36,129 nucleotides of DNA from a virus: positions 1 through 36,129 of IMG/VR virus record IMGVR_UViG_3300020183_000237; one strand, written 5' to 3'. The translations under genes were made by a program, and so were the position numbers. The notes beneath the pieces are model-generated. The model saw only the letters and a list, made by a program, of their open reading frames with translations, had not been told where the DNA came from and made no database searches. Below are positions 29,242-36,129 of the stretch, piece by piece; positions within the stretch are counted from its first letter, which is position 1; every line of letters starts with the position of its first letter.

Positions 29242-29584
29242 TAGTAGATTTGCGTAATGCTTTCAGCAGTTTACGGGGTTTGGCAGCGTCAATCTGTTGT
29301 TGAAGCTGATCTTTATGTTGTTGTCGCCTTTTCTGTGCTTGCAAAACAGAGCGGCAACTTTGCCGGTGCATTTCAATCCACAAATCCAGCTCCCAGCGCT
29401 CGTAAATCCCGAGATCGCCGATGAGTTGCCATGCCCAATCCTCGGATTGGCGGCCTTCCAGAACAGCGCGGGCGATGGATTGCCCGATCTCCTGGAACGA
29501 CCGACGAGCCTGTGCCCGCTGCTCACGAGTGTACCGAGTTTTGCTCTTTGGTTCACCTGCTGTGCCGGTTTCCCTTTTGTCCAT
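29234..29584 (-). CDS. Hypothetical basic coiled-coil protein, 116 aa
   Basis: I chose ATG 29584 (MDKRETGTAGEPKSK); the frame extends upstream through the repeat cluster, which is not coding-like. Highly helical and basic, with QRAQARRSFQEIGQSIARAVLEGRQ and C-terminal QKRRQQHKDQLQQQIDAAK. It is the first gene of the leftward recombination/replication transcript. Unknown family; possibly an annealing-protein accessory. Confidence 0.55.
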   Translation of the reverse strand: MDKRETGTAGEPKSKTRYTREQRAQARRSFQEIGQSIARAVLEGRQSEDWAWQLIGDLGIYERWELDLWIEMHRQSCRSVLQAQKRRQQHKDQLQQQIDAAKPRKLLKALRKSTNG

Positions 29585-29661
29585 TTGCCGACTGCCGCGT
29601 AGCGCTTGCGCGTGGGTATGGTTCCAGTCTGATGTGGATATGAGGATCAATCTGACTAAGT

Positions 29662-29770
29662 GTCGCAAAATGCGACGTTTTTTGTTGTCTTTCACGACGT
29701 TGATGTCGCATGGTGCAACGTCCACGTCGCATGATGCAACGTCGCATTTTGCAACGTTGCAAAAAACGAC
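29662..29770. repeat. Palindromic repeat cluster B, upstream of the initiator gene
   Basis: Four related 15-bp units: GTCGCAAAATGCGAC (29662-29676), GTCGCATGGTGCAAC (29705-29719), GTCGCATGATGCAAC (29726-29740) and GTCGCATTTTGCAAC (29741-29755). The last is extended by GTTGCAAAAAACGAC (29756-29770) to a 30-bp palindrome like 661-690. The cluster lies between the divergent starts at 29584 (minus) and 29809 (plus), 39 bp upstream of the initiator-like gene. Strong candidates for iterons or operators of both transcripts. Confidence 0.8.
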
Positions 29771-29808
29771 ATCCTCGATACGCTGTCTGGGCTACCCCTC
29801 ACCCCTCC

Positions 29809-30810
29809 ATGACCGCAATCAGCGTCTCGTCTGAGAAGGGCTGGATTGTCAATTCCAATTTTGTCAAGGTGCCGGTCGAGATCCTGACCAGCAGCGAGTT
29901 GAGCGCCTCAGCAAAACTGCTTTGGATGATCCTTGCCAACCAATCCGATTTCCGTCCCATCCACAAAAGCCAGATCGACATCGCGATTGGCGTACATCGT
30001 GGGACTCGCTTGCGACTGTTCAAGGAACTGCGCGACCTAGGGCTCATTCATGGCCAAGAGCACCATGTGCTACTGACGGACCCAAGGCCGATCATGCGAA
30101 AACTTGCGAAAGAACATAAGCAGGCTCACCAGTTAATGGAAGAAACCATCTGCCGTGACACTTCGCCACCAGTGGTGCCCCAAGGATCCAAAGAGCCCAA
30201 GGAAAAGCCGGATTACTTTGCTATGGCTACAGACGCCTGGAATCTGTATAGGCCGGCCGAATACGGCAAGGTTCGCAAACTCAGTGCCGGCTTGTTACAG
30301 GCCCTTGACGCGCACCTCAAGGCCCTTAAGATCGAGCCGCATGATTACCAGCAATTCTTTTCAGTGATCAAGGCCGGAATCGAACGATCAAAGTTTTGGT
30401 CTCATGAAAATAGTTCAAAAACACTTCAGTCGATCATTGGCTTTGGAGCACCAACAAGTAAAAAATTTAATAATGTTTATACCTTATATAATGATGGCTT
30501 AGACGCTCCCGTTTCCAAGCCAATCGAAGAGCATCAACGGATTGAAAAAATTATTTTGCCACAAAATTGCAGAAAACTTATTGACGATTATGATGAAGCA
30601 CAGTATCATTATTACGAGTGTTATTTCAAACCTGACTGCGATACCGAATATGCAGCCAAGTTTTTGATTGAAAAGGAAGAGCAACTAAAAGCTGCAGGAC
30701 TTGATCCGGCAAACTTTAGGCTTATGCATCACAGCGCTGACATAGTGATATGGCCGACAGATACAATAACGCCAACTAAACCAAGAGAACAATTCTGGTC
30801 TTATCGTTAA
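29809..30810 (+). CDS. Winged-helix replication-initiator-like protein, 333 aa
   Basis: I chose ATG 29809 (MTAISVSSEKGWIVN); the frame extends upstream through the repeats, which are not coding-like. Residues about 18-80 (VKVPVEILTSSELSASAKLLWMILANQ...IDIAIGVHRGTRLRLFKELRDLGLIH) are a helix-turn-helix/winged helix like those in phage and plasmid initiators. The C-terminal 180 residues are mainly helical with DAWNLYRPAEYGKVRKLSAGLLQALDAHL, resembling DnaD/O-type loaders that recruit helicase. The next gene, 4 bp on, is the DnaB-like helicase. Repeat cluster B lies just upstream. The exact family is not certain. Confidence 0.7.
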   Translation: MTAISVSSEKGWIVNSNFVKVPVEILTSSELSASAKLLWMILANQSDFRPIHKSQIDIAIGVHRGTRLRLFKELRDLGLIHGQEHHVLLTDPRPIMRKLAKEHKQAHQLMEETICRDTSPPVVPQGSKEPKEKPDYFAMATDAWNLYRPAEYGKVRKLSAGLLQALDAHLKALKIEPHDYQQFFSVIKAGIERSKFWSHENSSKTLQSIIGFGAPTSKKFNNVYTLYNDGLDAPVSKPIEEHQRIEKIILPQNCRKLIDDYDEAQYHYYECYFKPDCDTEYAAKFLIEKEEQLKAAGLDPANFRLMHHSADIVIWPTDTITPTKPREQFWSYR

Positions 30811-30814
30811 AATA

Positions 30815-32596
30815 ATGACACAATTTCCTTACTATATTCAGAAAGCAGTTGACCTTGGTCTTTTGCTTACAGATGGTCATAAGATAATTGGATGCAATGA
30901 AAAAGCCGCTGAGAAAACCATTGGCGTTGCACGTATTGTTGACAAGCTGCAACCGACCAGTGTTCAGCAACGGGAAGATACGCTTGCCCAAGAGGCCATC
31001 GTTCTCTCGCGTGTTCTGGCCGCTCCCAGCAGCGTCGCCCGTGAACTTTGGGCCGAATTACGTACTGCGTTCGGTATGGGTCATGGACAATACGTTCCCT
31101 TGACCCTGTGGAGCGATGATTGTCTCAAATCAATTGGTCGCGAGATTGATTTAACTTTTATCGGTGAAAGAACCAATCAAACAATCAGCAAAGAAGCTTT
31201 AATTTCTAGTTATCGCAATCTTAGTGATTCGTCCCGCACTATATCAATCCTTGAATTCACACAGTCGATTGCAGAATTATCTGATCCTGACACAATTGAA
31301 GCATACGGTGATGCGGAATCAGAATGGGTTACTGCACTTGACATTCTTAAACAGGTTCGTGTCAGGGCTCTTTATCTAGAGACATTGCATATTGCAAAAC
31401 AAAATATCAAAGCCGATACTAAACTTGAAGAGGCTTTAGAATTTTTGCAGCAACGTGCCATGGAAGGTGTTGGCATGATGCGCGGCTCTATAGGCAATCA
31501 AGGTCAGGCTATCAACTTGCTGGATTCGATCATCGGTAACGTTGGTGGCAATCGACAAAATTGGGTTGACAAGCTTGCTGGAGTTGGCCAACAGCGTCGC
31601 CCAGCATCCACTGGTGTTTATGCATTTGACCTAGACATCGAAGGTGGGGTCAGCCATCCACAGGCTCATCAGGCGGCCGGCGGCAGACTCTTAACAATTG
31701 CCGCCAGAACAAGTGTTGGCAAAAGTTCATTTGGCTGTCAAGTCGCTGCGAACTTAGCGGCCAATGGAGTTACCGTTGGCTTTATTTCTGCCGAACTTAA
31801 TGCATCCAGCATTGAAGCACGAATAATTGCTTCATTAAGTCGTAAGCTGTTGCGTACTGGAAATTATCACTGGAAAGCGGTTTCTGAACGTATCGGTCAT
31901 GTTACTGTGGGCGAACTTGAAAGCCCAAATAATAATGACAAAGCACAACTCATAAATATCCTGGGAAACGTTGCTCAGGCCCTCGACACTACTGGTGGCA
32001 AGTTTTTGATTGAGTGCCCTTGGGGCGCTTGCGTTGATTCTGCCGTGAATTCAATGCGAGCCATGAAGGCAAAAAATCCTGACCTAAGAGCCGTCATACT
32101 AGACCATTTCCATGCGCTAGCTAGACATAAGAATTCATCGAATAATCAATCCACCATGCTGGAAGAGCGGGCCTACCGATTAATGACCGCAGCAAAAGAA
32201 CTTGACATAGATTTATTTGTATTGGCTCAAATGAACCAAGTGGGCCTTAAAATCGCCCAGAACGACTTTAAAAAAGAAAGAAATAGCCAACCCCCGGAGC
32301 TCGACCAAATACGCGGTACAGACGCTCTCAGCCATGTCTCACACGCTGTTTGGCTGATACGTAAACATCAAACAATTGACGGTGAACCGTCCGACCGAAA
32401 ACTTGAAATTTGGCATTCTAAAGTACGAGGCAGGCAAGCGTTTTGGGAGGGCGAACCACCAAACGAAGAAATTACTACCGTTCAAGGATTTGTTGAAATG
32501 TCACTTGTTCAACTGGATTATGCAACTTCCAGTATCAAAAGTGATGATACGATGCAGCATCGCGACATCGTTAAATCAAGAAGGAATCGGTTGTGA
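30815..32596 (+). CDS. DnaB-type replicative helicase
   Basis: Hexameric 5'-3' helicase that unwinds the fork. The N-terminal ~240 residues include a DnaB-N-like helical domain (QEAIVLSRVLAAPSSVARELW). The RecA-like C-terminal domain has Walker A GGRLLTIAARTSVGKSSF (residues about 290-305), VGFISAELNASSIEARII, Walker B RAVILDHFHAL (about 424-430) and DLFVLAQMNQVGLK, with a PPELDQIRGTDALSHVSHAVWLIRKH block carrying the sensor/arginine region. 593 aa is longer than cellular DnaB (about 470), mostly in the N-terminal part and linker. ATG 30815 lies 4 bp after the initiator gene. Confidence 0.88.
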   Translation: MTQFPYYIQKAVDLGLLLTDGHKIIGCNEKAAEKTIGVARIVDKLQPTSVQQREDTLAQEAIVLSRVLAAPSSVARELWAELRTAFGMGHGQYVPLTLWSDDCLKSIGREIDLTFIGERTNQTISKEALISSYRNLSDSSRTISILEFTQSIAELSDPDTIEAYGDAESEWVTALDILKQVRVRALYLETLHIAKQNIKADTKLEEALEFLQQRAMEGVGMMRGSIGNQGQAINLLDSIIGNVGGNRQNWVDKLAGVGQQRRPASTGVYAFDLDIEGGVSHPQAHQAAGGRLLTIAARTSVGKSSFGCQVAANLAANGVTVGFISAELNASSIEARIIASLSRKLLRTGNYHWKAVSERIGHVTVGELESPNNNDKAQLINILGNVAQALDTTGGKFLIECPWGACVDSAVNSMRAMKAKNPDLRAVILDHFHALARHKNSSNNQSTMLEERAYRLMTAAKELDIDLFVLAQMNQVGLKIAQNDFKKERNSQPPELDQIRGTDALSHVSHAVWLIRKHQTIDGEPSDRKLEIWHSKVRGRQAFWEGEPPNEEITTVQGFVEMSLVQLDYATSSIKSDDTMQHRDIVKSRRNRL

Positions 32597-33051
32597 ACAA
32601 TATACTGTTTGCTATTATTGCCCAATCCGGTGCAGCTTTAATTTGGTTTTTGCAAACCCTTAGCAGAGGAGCTGCTTTCGCAATAGGTGGTATTTCGGGT
32701 TCCTTGATTTGGCTGACAGCAAATGTCACCAAAATACTGCTTGTTTTAATCAATAAGCCCAAATACGAACACGCTTCTTGTGTCATCGATCAATCTACTT
32801 TAACTACAGAACTAGAAATTTTACAAGCGATTTCACGAGTCAAAGAAGATGCGATGAACCGCGCCTTGTGGACTAACGATCACTCCATCCAGTTGAATAA
32901 TTTAGGATCTAGACTATACAATGAATGCGACTGGAGCGAAGTTAATATTCATAAATATATGCGTGCTTTAGTCGAAAGTATTCCAGGTCTATCATACGCT
33001 GTCCCCGATAGCGAAGGTGACGACAATGACGATGGTATTCCTTTAAGTTAA
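32593..33051 (+). CDS. Membrane-anchored hypothetical protein, 152 aa
   Basis: Starts with GTG at 32593, overlapping the helicase stop as GTGA. Two hydrophobic segments (ILFAIIAQSGAALIWFL and IGGISGSLIWLTANVTKILLVLI) are followed by a soluble, helical, acidic C-terminal region ending DDNDDGIPLS. It could anchor a replication component to the membrane because of its coupling to the helicase, but this is inference. It overlaps the convergent minus gene by 4 nt. Confidence 0.6.
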   Translation: MNNILFAIIAQSGAALIWFLQTLSRGAAFAIGGISGSLIWLTANVTKILLVLINKPKYEHASCVIDQSTLTTELEILQAISRVKEDAMNRALWTNDHSIQLNNLGSRLYNECDWSEVNIHKYMRALVESIPGLSYAVPDSEGDDNDDGIPLS

Positions 33052-33266
33052 TTATTTTGAAATTTGCTTACCCAATCCAGTACACCTTGATGCCTGATGA
33101 ACATCCCGATGTTTGCACCCATGTAAAATAAGGGCCGGACATAGTACACAACCTCTCCATTGTCAGGTTTAATGTGCTGCGTCGGCGGAATTGCGATTCC
33201 AGTGCTGACAAGCCTAGAGCCATCAAACATGTACCCAGGAAGCCACGGCAATATGACTTGCTTCAT
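33048..33266 (-). CDS. Hypothetical protein, 72 aa
   Basis: Downstream of the endolysin with a 4-nt ATGA overlap. Beta-strand rich (VILPWLPGYMFDGSRLVSTGIAIPP, YYVRPLFYMGANIG) and soluble. May cooperate with the endolysin. Its stop is convergent with the plus-strand operon. Unknown family. Confidence 0.55.
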   Translation of the reverse strand: MKQVILPWLPGYMFDGSRLVSTGIAIPPTQHIKPDNGEVVYYVRPLFYMGANIGMFIRHQGVLDWVSKFQNN

Positions 33267-34399
33267 AGCTTCTTGAAGTTGTTTCCTTCAAATGACCAAT
33301 ACCAACCATCATGATCATTATTAATCAGCCAACGCTTTTCTAGGTTGGTGCGGGAATAACGTTGATTTTTTCCGTCAATTGGTCCATTTTTTGGATAGCC
33401 ACCATTAACCAGATCAAGTTCCCCGAAAGGATCGTGGACATCATAATACTTTGAATCATACCCAATTAAAGTAACGTAATGACCCCCTCCCGTGGGGCTA
33501 TTTAGGCTGCCACGATGCAAGATACCAATAGGTACGGGAATTCCCAAATCCAATAGTCGGATCACATCACTATTACGTCCATTCATCTTGAAAGAATTTT
33601 TGACACCAAGATGATCTAAAGCTTGCCTTTGTGCCGTTTGTGATACGGTATCTCCATACATAAAAACGAGTTCTAAATAATCATCGTCTCCTTCAATTAA
33701 ACCTGGATTAAGGTACTCCAGTACCATTGCAATCGCACTGGATTGACATGACCTTTCACCATGGCCAGTTTTGCTATCGCGCTGGTAGTAGTACGGTACA
33801 GTTAGTGGAAACTTTTCGCTTTTTGATTCGCTTTTGGCTCGATATAATTGACTAAATTTTTTCCGTTCCGATTCATCCAAACAGGATTCAGCATAATCCC
33901 AAGCTTTGTCTTGATGCGGTTCGGTCTTATAAAACGCAGCAGCCTTTTTAAATTGTATTAAATCAAGCTTTGGAACCGCCGGTGCTTGAATTGGAGCGGC
34001 ATTATTGGACATAATCTCAATTAATTTTTCCGCATACTTTGGATCGGTTGCATACTTTTCAGTCACAAGCATGCGAGCTGCATCGTTTCGATTTGCAGCA
34101 TTATTAACACCTTTATATGATTTATAATTTTTATACCATTTATCAACTAAATATTGAACACAATCTTTGGCACTTGCAAAATCTTGGAATTCGTCAACAA
34201 TAGTTATTTCTTTACCGTTAACAAATTCCTTTGTTTCTTTTTTGGTTCCTTGTCCCTTAATGCCAAAAAAATTATTCTTGCCAGATTGATAACGACCCCA
34301 GCCACTCTCAAGCGCATATTGGGCTGCAACCAATTCAGGATATTTAGCGCCAGCCTCTTTGGCCAGCAAGCATATCTCCATCCAATTTAATACAGACAT
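33263..34399 (-). CDS. Two-domain endolysin: glucosaminidase plus C39-like peptidase
   Basis: Degrades host peptidoglycan at lysis. Residues 1-135 are a mannosyl-glycoprotein endo-beta-N-acetylglucosaminidase-like domain (PF01832 type): AAQYALESGWGRYQSGKNNFFGIKG with Glu31 as the likely catalytic acid. Residues about 195-378 resemble peptidase C39-like proteins: a Cys near 218 (GERSCQSSAIAM), a His near 306 (GGGHYVTLIGYD) and an Asp near 322 (VHDPFGE), in the order Cys-His-Asp. A short linker joins them. No signal peptide, so export needs the holin. ATG 34399 is preceded by GGTATCCTAGCTGGCAAT, a relative of the CCTAGGG motif. Confidence 0.82.
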   Translation of the reverse strand: MSVLNWMEICLLAKEAGAKYPELVAAQYALESGWGRYQSGKNNFFGIKGQGTKKETKEFVNGKEITIVDEFQDFASAKDCVQYLVDKWYKNYKSYKGVNNAANRNDAARMLVTEKYATDPKYAEKLIEIMSNNAAPIQAPAVPKLDLIQFKKAAAFYKTEPHQDKAWDYAESCLDESERKKFSQLYRAKSESKSEKFPLTVPYYYQRDSKTGHGERSCQSSAIAMVLEYLNPGLIEGDDDYLELVFMYGDTVSQTAQRQALDHLGVKNSFKMNGRNSDVIRLLDLGIPVPIGILHRGSLNSPTGGGHYVTLIGYDSKYYDVHDPFGELDLVNGGYPKNGPIDGKNQRYSRTNLEKRWLINNDHDGWYWSFEGNNFKKL

Positions 34400-34429
34400 T
34401 TTGCCGACCTATTGCCAGCTAGGATACCA

Positions 34430-34702
34430 TTACTTAGATGACTCGATGCCCTCTGATGGTATAATACGCATATCAAAATTAGCACCCAAGATTGCAATTG
34501 CCACTGGCAGTACTAGGCTTAACGCTGCTACAGCTCCGAGTGCCCAGGAGGTACGTGTTTCAAGTTCACGCAGCCTAGTGAACACATTTGCTAGATCAGC
34601 AGAATACTCGGTCACGCGAGTGACTATGGCATCCATCTTGGCTTCAAGCGCACCAAGTTTATGATAGATATCAGCGTGAGATATTTGCTCGTCCGGGCCC
34701 AT
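34430..34702 (-). CDS. Holin or XhlA-like membrane protein, 90 aa
   Basis: N-terminal amphipathic/coiled-coil helix (ALEAKMDAIVTRVTEYSADLANVFTRLRELETRT), then one strong membrane segment (WALGAVAALSLVLPVAIAILGAN) and a short tail. This layout is typical of haemolysin XhlA and related lysis proteins, placed next to the endolysin. Probably acts in membrane permeabilisation. Confidence 0.65.
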   Translation of the reverse strand: MGPDEQISHADIYHKLGALEAKMDAIVTRVTEYSADLANVFTRLRELETRTSWALGAVAALSLVLPVAIAILGANFDMRIIPSEGIESSK

Positions 34703-34723
34703 CTCGGTTGATGTTTCTATCTA

Positions 34724-34990
34724 TCAGTCTTCCATTTTTTCAACCCACTCGGCAGTCAATCGCATTTCGCCGCCAAGTAACCGCGAATCGCCCGTTTGCA
34801 ATTCTTCATTGATCGGTTTTTCACTATAGATTGGTTCAATTTCTTTTTTAAATGAATCCAATTCCGCTTGCGCCATCATAACCTGATGGTTCAAACGGAT
34901 GTTCAAATCGTTGTAAAATTTTGTCTTATTGATTAAACGATTTAATTCGTCGCGTTGACTGCGTGTGGAAAATTTCCACACCCAACGCAC
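34724..34990 (-). CDS. Hypothetical protein, 88 aa
   Basis: The frame starts at a GTG at 34990 (MRWVWKFSTRSQRDEL). A basic N-terminus is followed by a helical NIRLNHQVMMAQAELDSFKKEIEPIY segment and an acidic end. No membrane segment, so not a holin itself; may be a spanin-like or regulatory lysis-region protein. Unknown. Confidence 0.5.
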   Translation of the reverse strand: MRWVWKFSTRSQRDELNRLINKTKFYNDLNIRLNHQVMMAQAELDSFKKEIEPIYSEKPINEELQTGDSRLLGGEMRLTAEWVEKMED

Positions 34991-35001
34991 ATCCGATGGG
35001 C

Positions 35002-35190
35002 TCAGGTCTTTGACAGTTTGGTAATAATACCAGCCAAAATTTCAATCACCCGATAAACCTTAGAGACCGCCTCGTCATCCTTGGGGGTAGGCGTTAGATT
35101 GACAATTGCTACTGCGGCAGCATGCACGGCAAGTAACGTGGCAATAATCTCGGGCCCATGGGCTAAAATGTAACCAAATAATGCCAGCAT
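35002..35190 (-). CDS. Putative small holin, 62 aa
   Basis: One hydrophobic N-terminal region (MLALFGYILAHGPEIIATLLAVHAAAVAIVNLTPTPKDDEAV) and an amphipathic C-terminus (VYRVIEILAGIITKLSKT), giving two possible short membrane helices around a TPTPKDDE turn. The pattern is common in phage lysis-region proteins and fits a class II holin. A CCTAGGG motif lies 16 nt before ATG 35190. Confidence 0.6.
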   Translation of the reverse strand: MLALFGYILAHGPEIIATLLAVHAAAVAIVNLTPTPKDDEAVSKVYRVIEILAGIITKLSKT

Positions 35191-35202
35191 ATTCTTTAGG
35201 CT

Positions 35203-35217
35203 TATGCCCTAGGATGC
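35203..35217 (-). promoter_or_regulatory. CCTAGGG-centred start-proximal motif, copy 4
   Basis: On the minus strand GGCATCCTAGGGCAT has its CCTAGGG at 35213-35207, 16 nt before ATG 35190. Same core and spacing as the three plus-strand copies at 2.8-4.3 kb. Confidence 0.45.
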
Positions 35218-35220
35218 CGA

Positions 35221-35406
35221 TTATTTCCTTTTGCCCAATTTACCTAGGGTCTGAGCAAGACGGGCGCGACGACCTGTCACGCCCTTTTTCTTGGCCGCTT
35301 CAGCCAATTTGCCCTTCGGGATATTTTTTCCCTTTTTAATACCCAAGGCTGCACGCAGAGCTCCAGGCTTTTTGATAGCTTGTTGAATAAACTTTTCGCC
35401 AGCCAT
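35221..35406 (-). CDS. Small basic conserved phage protein, 61 aa
   Basis: IKKPGALRAALGIKKGKNIPKGKLAEAAKKKGVTGRRARLAQTLGKLGKRK is a pattern common in short tailed-phage proteins ("KPGALR..LG.k.G..IP..kL..A....G..g.raR.A.tL.k."). Very basic; proposed here as nucleic-acid-binding or virion-associated, function unproven. ATG 35406 (MAGEKFIQQA). Confidence 0.75.
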   Translation of the reverse strand: MAGEKFIQQAIKKPGALRAALGIKKGKNIPKGKLAEAAKKKGVTGRRARLAQTLGKLGKRK

Positions 35407-35436
35407 GAACTCTAACTACTTTAAATAGTCTGCCAA

Positions 35437-35748
35437 TTAATTTGCCCAGGGGACGCCAGCAGCCTTGGTCGGGGCTCTTTTTTCGTCGAGTAGAGACTGT
35501 AAATTTTCTTCCAATTCGCTGACCTTTTCTTGAGTCAGTTTTTCCTTGAGCCAACCGATGACGAGTTCCTCCGTCAACGAATCAAATGGAATCAACTCAT
35601 TCTCGGGTCGCTCAAGGCCAATGCTGCCATATGCTCCCTGAGAATAGACCCCATCTTCAGCATCTGCCCGATAATGAACCATGTATACGTAACCGTCTTT
35701 AGTTTCACGTTCCAGTTGGTTAATTTTCCAAGTAAAGTTAGTTGACAT
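35437..35748 (-). CDS. DUF7936-like phage protein, 103 aa
   Basis: ATG 35748 gives MSTNFTWKINQLERETKDGY and then VYMVHYRADAEDGVYSQGAYGSIGLERP; SLTEELVIGWLKEKL; EENLQSLLDEKRAPTKAAGVPW. That is a beta-rich front half and helical back half found in several phages next to structural or tail genes, sometimes annotated DUF7936. The start follows a TTTCTAGG-containing leader. It is related to the shortened gene at 35876. Confidence 0.7.
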   Translation of the reverse strand: MSTNFTWKINQLERETKDGYVYMVHYRADAEDGVYSQGAYGSIGLERPENELIPFDSLTEELVIGWLKEKLTQEKVSELEENLQSLLDEKRAPTKAAGVPWAN

Positions 35749-35875
35749 GGGAAAAGTTATTGGCATGCATTGCAGTATACCTAGAAATATAAAATATTGT
35801 TCGGTTTTCCACTTTTAAATAATCAATTCAAACGATAGCCAAGAAATATGTCAACCGCAGCACCGTGTGAACAAA

Positions 35876-36019
35876 TTAACCAAAATTGCCAGCGGCAGAA
35901 GTGTTAGAACCTGTAATTGTATAATCTGTTACGTTGCTAATAGTGCAAGAGCACTCACGCTCAAGTTGCGCGATCTTACAGGTGAAGACTGTGGTGGGGG
36001 TTGGAGTTGATTTGGCCAT
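35876..36019 (-). CDS. Short paralogue of the DUF7936-like protein, 47 aa
   Basis: ATG 36019 opens MAKSTPTPTTVFTCKIAQLE and continues RECSCTISNVTDYTITGSNTS to a TAA at 35876. The first 22 residues resemble the start of the next gene (FTWKINQLERE versus FTCKIAQLERE), but the rest is a Cys/Ser/Thr/Asn/Gly-rich end. Either a duplicated and shortened gene, or a real small beta-hairpin protein. Confidence 0.5.
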   Translation of the reverse strand: MAKSTPTPTTVFTCKIAQLERECSCTISNVTDYTITGSNTSAAGNFG

Positions 36020-36129
36020 GATGCAGAGCCATTCTGTGTGAGTTTAGGTGCAATGGATTGGCGTGACTAGGACGGTTGCCCGTTCCAGGCGGTGTCAGGC
36101 ATGGTAGTGAAGGGGACTACGCGCTTTCA
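36020..36129. other. Right-end non-coding stretch
   Basis: Nothing recognisable in these 110 bases beyond the leader of the last minus gene. I see no terminal repeat shared with positions 1-200, so I cannot say whether the ends are genome ends. Confidence 0.4.

Noticed and set aside
1-36129. tRNA genes and CRISPR arrays
   Set aside because: I looked for T-loop/acceptor patterns and regularly spaced repeats and saw none I could support; a tRNA search program would settle it.
1-36129. Integrase or lysogeny module
   Set aside because: No recombinase, excisionase or CI-like repressor seen; the AbrB-like protein alone does not imply lysogeny.

Overview
The window is the genome segment of a double-stranded DNA tailed bacteriophage that very probably infects a cyanobacterium, most likely a picocyanobacterium of the Synechococcus/Cyanobium kind. 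The phage signal is strong: large and small terminase subunits, a DUF4055-type portal protein, a two-domain endolysin, holin-like proteins, a DnaB-type helicase, a DnaG-type primase, a single-strand annealing recombinase with a RecE-like exonuclease, RusA, ThyX, dCTP deaminase and a monomeric B12-dependent ribonucleotide reductase. The cyanobacterial signal comes from small families I associate with cyanobacteria and their phages (a DUF4278-like protein at 4684-4872, the two proteins at 6780-7320), from the RlpA-like protein and from the RTPR-type reductase. These host inferences rest on recalled family resemblance, not on a search.

Layout. Positions 1-782 are non-coding, with AT-rich DNA and palindromic repeats. 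From 783 to 29584 almost everything is on the minus strand. Read in the direction of transcription this block begins at about 29.6 kb with the recombination and replication genes: a small basic protein, the annealing protein, a sigma-70-like factor, SSB, a nucleotide-modification-associated protein, RusA, the exonuclease and ThyX. Then come the terminase pair, a second sigma-like protein, primase, glutaredoxin, ribonucleotide reductase with an intein, dCTP deaminase, a cytosine-5 methyltransferase homologue and the portal. It ends in about 11 kb of small, often overlapping genes of unknown function. Short plus-strand genes interrupt this tail between 1.9 and 4.45 kb. From 29809 to 33051 three plus-strand genes encode a winged-helix initiator-like protein, a DnaB-like helicase and a membrane protein. 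From 36019 back to 33048 the minus strand carries the lysis region (endolysin, holin-like proteins) and small conserved phage proteins.

The genes form coherent modules. Ribonucleotide reductase, glutaredoxin, dCTP deaminase and ThyX supply deoxynucleotides and dTMP. Initiator-like protein, helicase, primase and SSB copy the genome. Annealing protein, exonuclease and RusA recombine it. Terminase and portal package it, and glucosaminidase/peptidase plus holins release it. No major capsid, tail or baseplate gene is recognisable in 36 kb, so the window is probably part of a larger genome.

The most unusual signals are: a near-perfect 30-bp palindrome shared between the left non-coding region and the promoter side of the initiator gene; a CCTAGGG-centred motif placed 15-16 nt before small-gene start codons near both ends of the window; a methyltransferase whose catalytic cysteine codon is a tryptophan codon; an intein with an atypical Gln end inserted directly before the reductase's radical cysteine; two sigma-like proteins; and five identical-length (14 nt) start/stop overlaps in the small-gene region.
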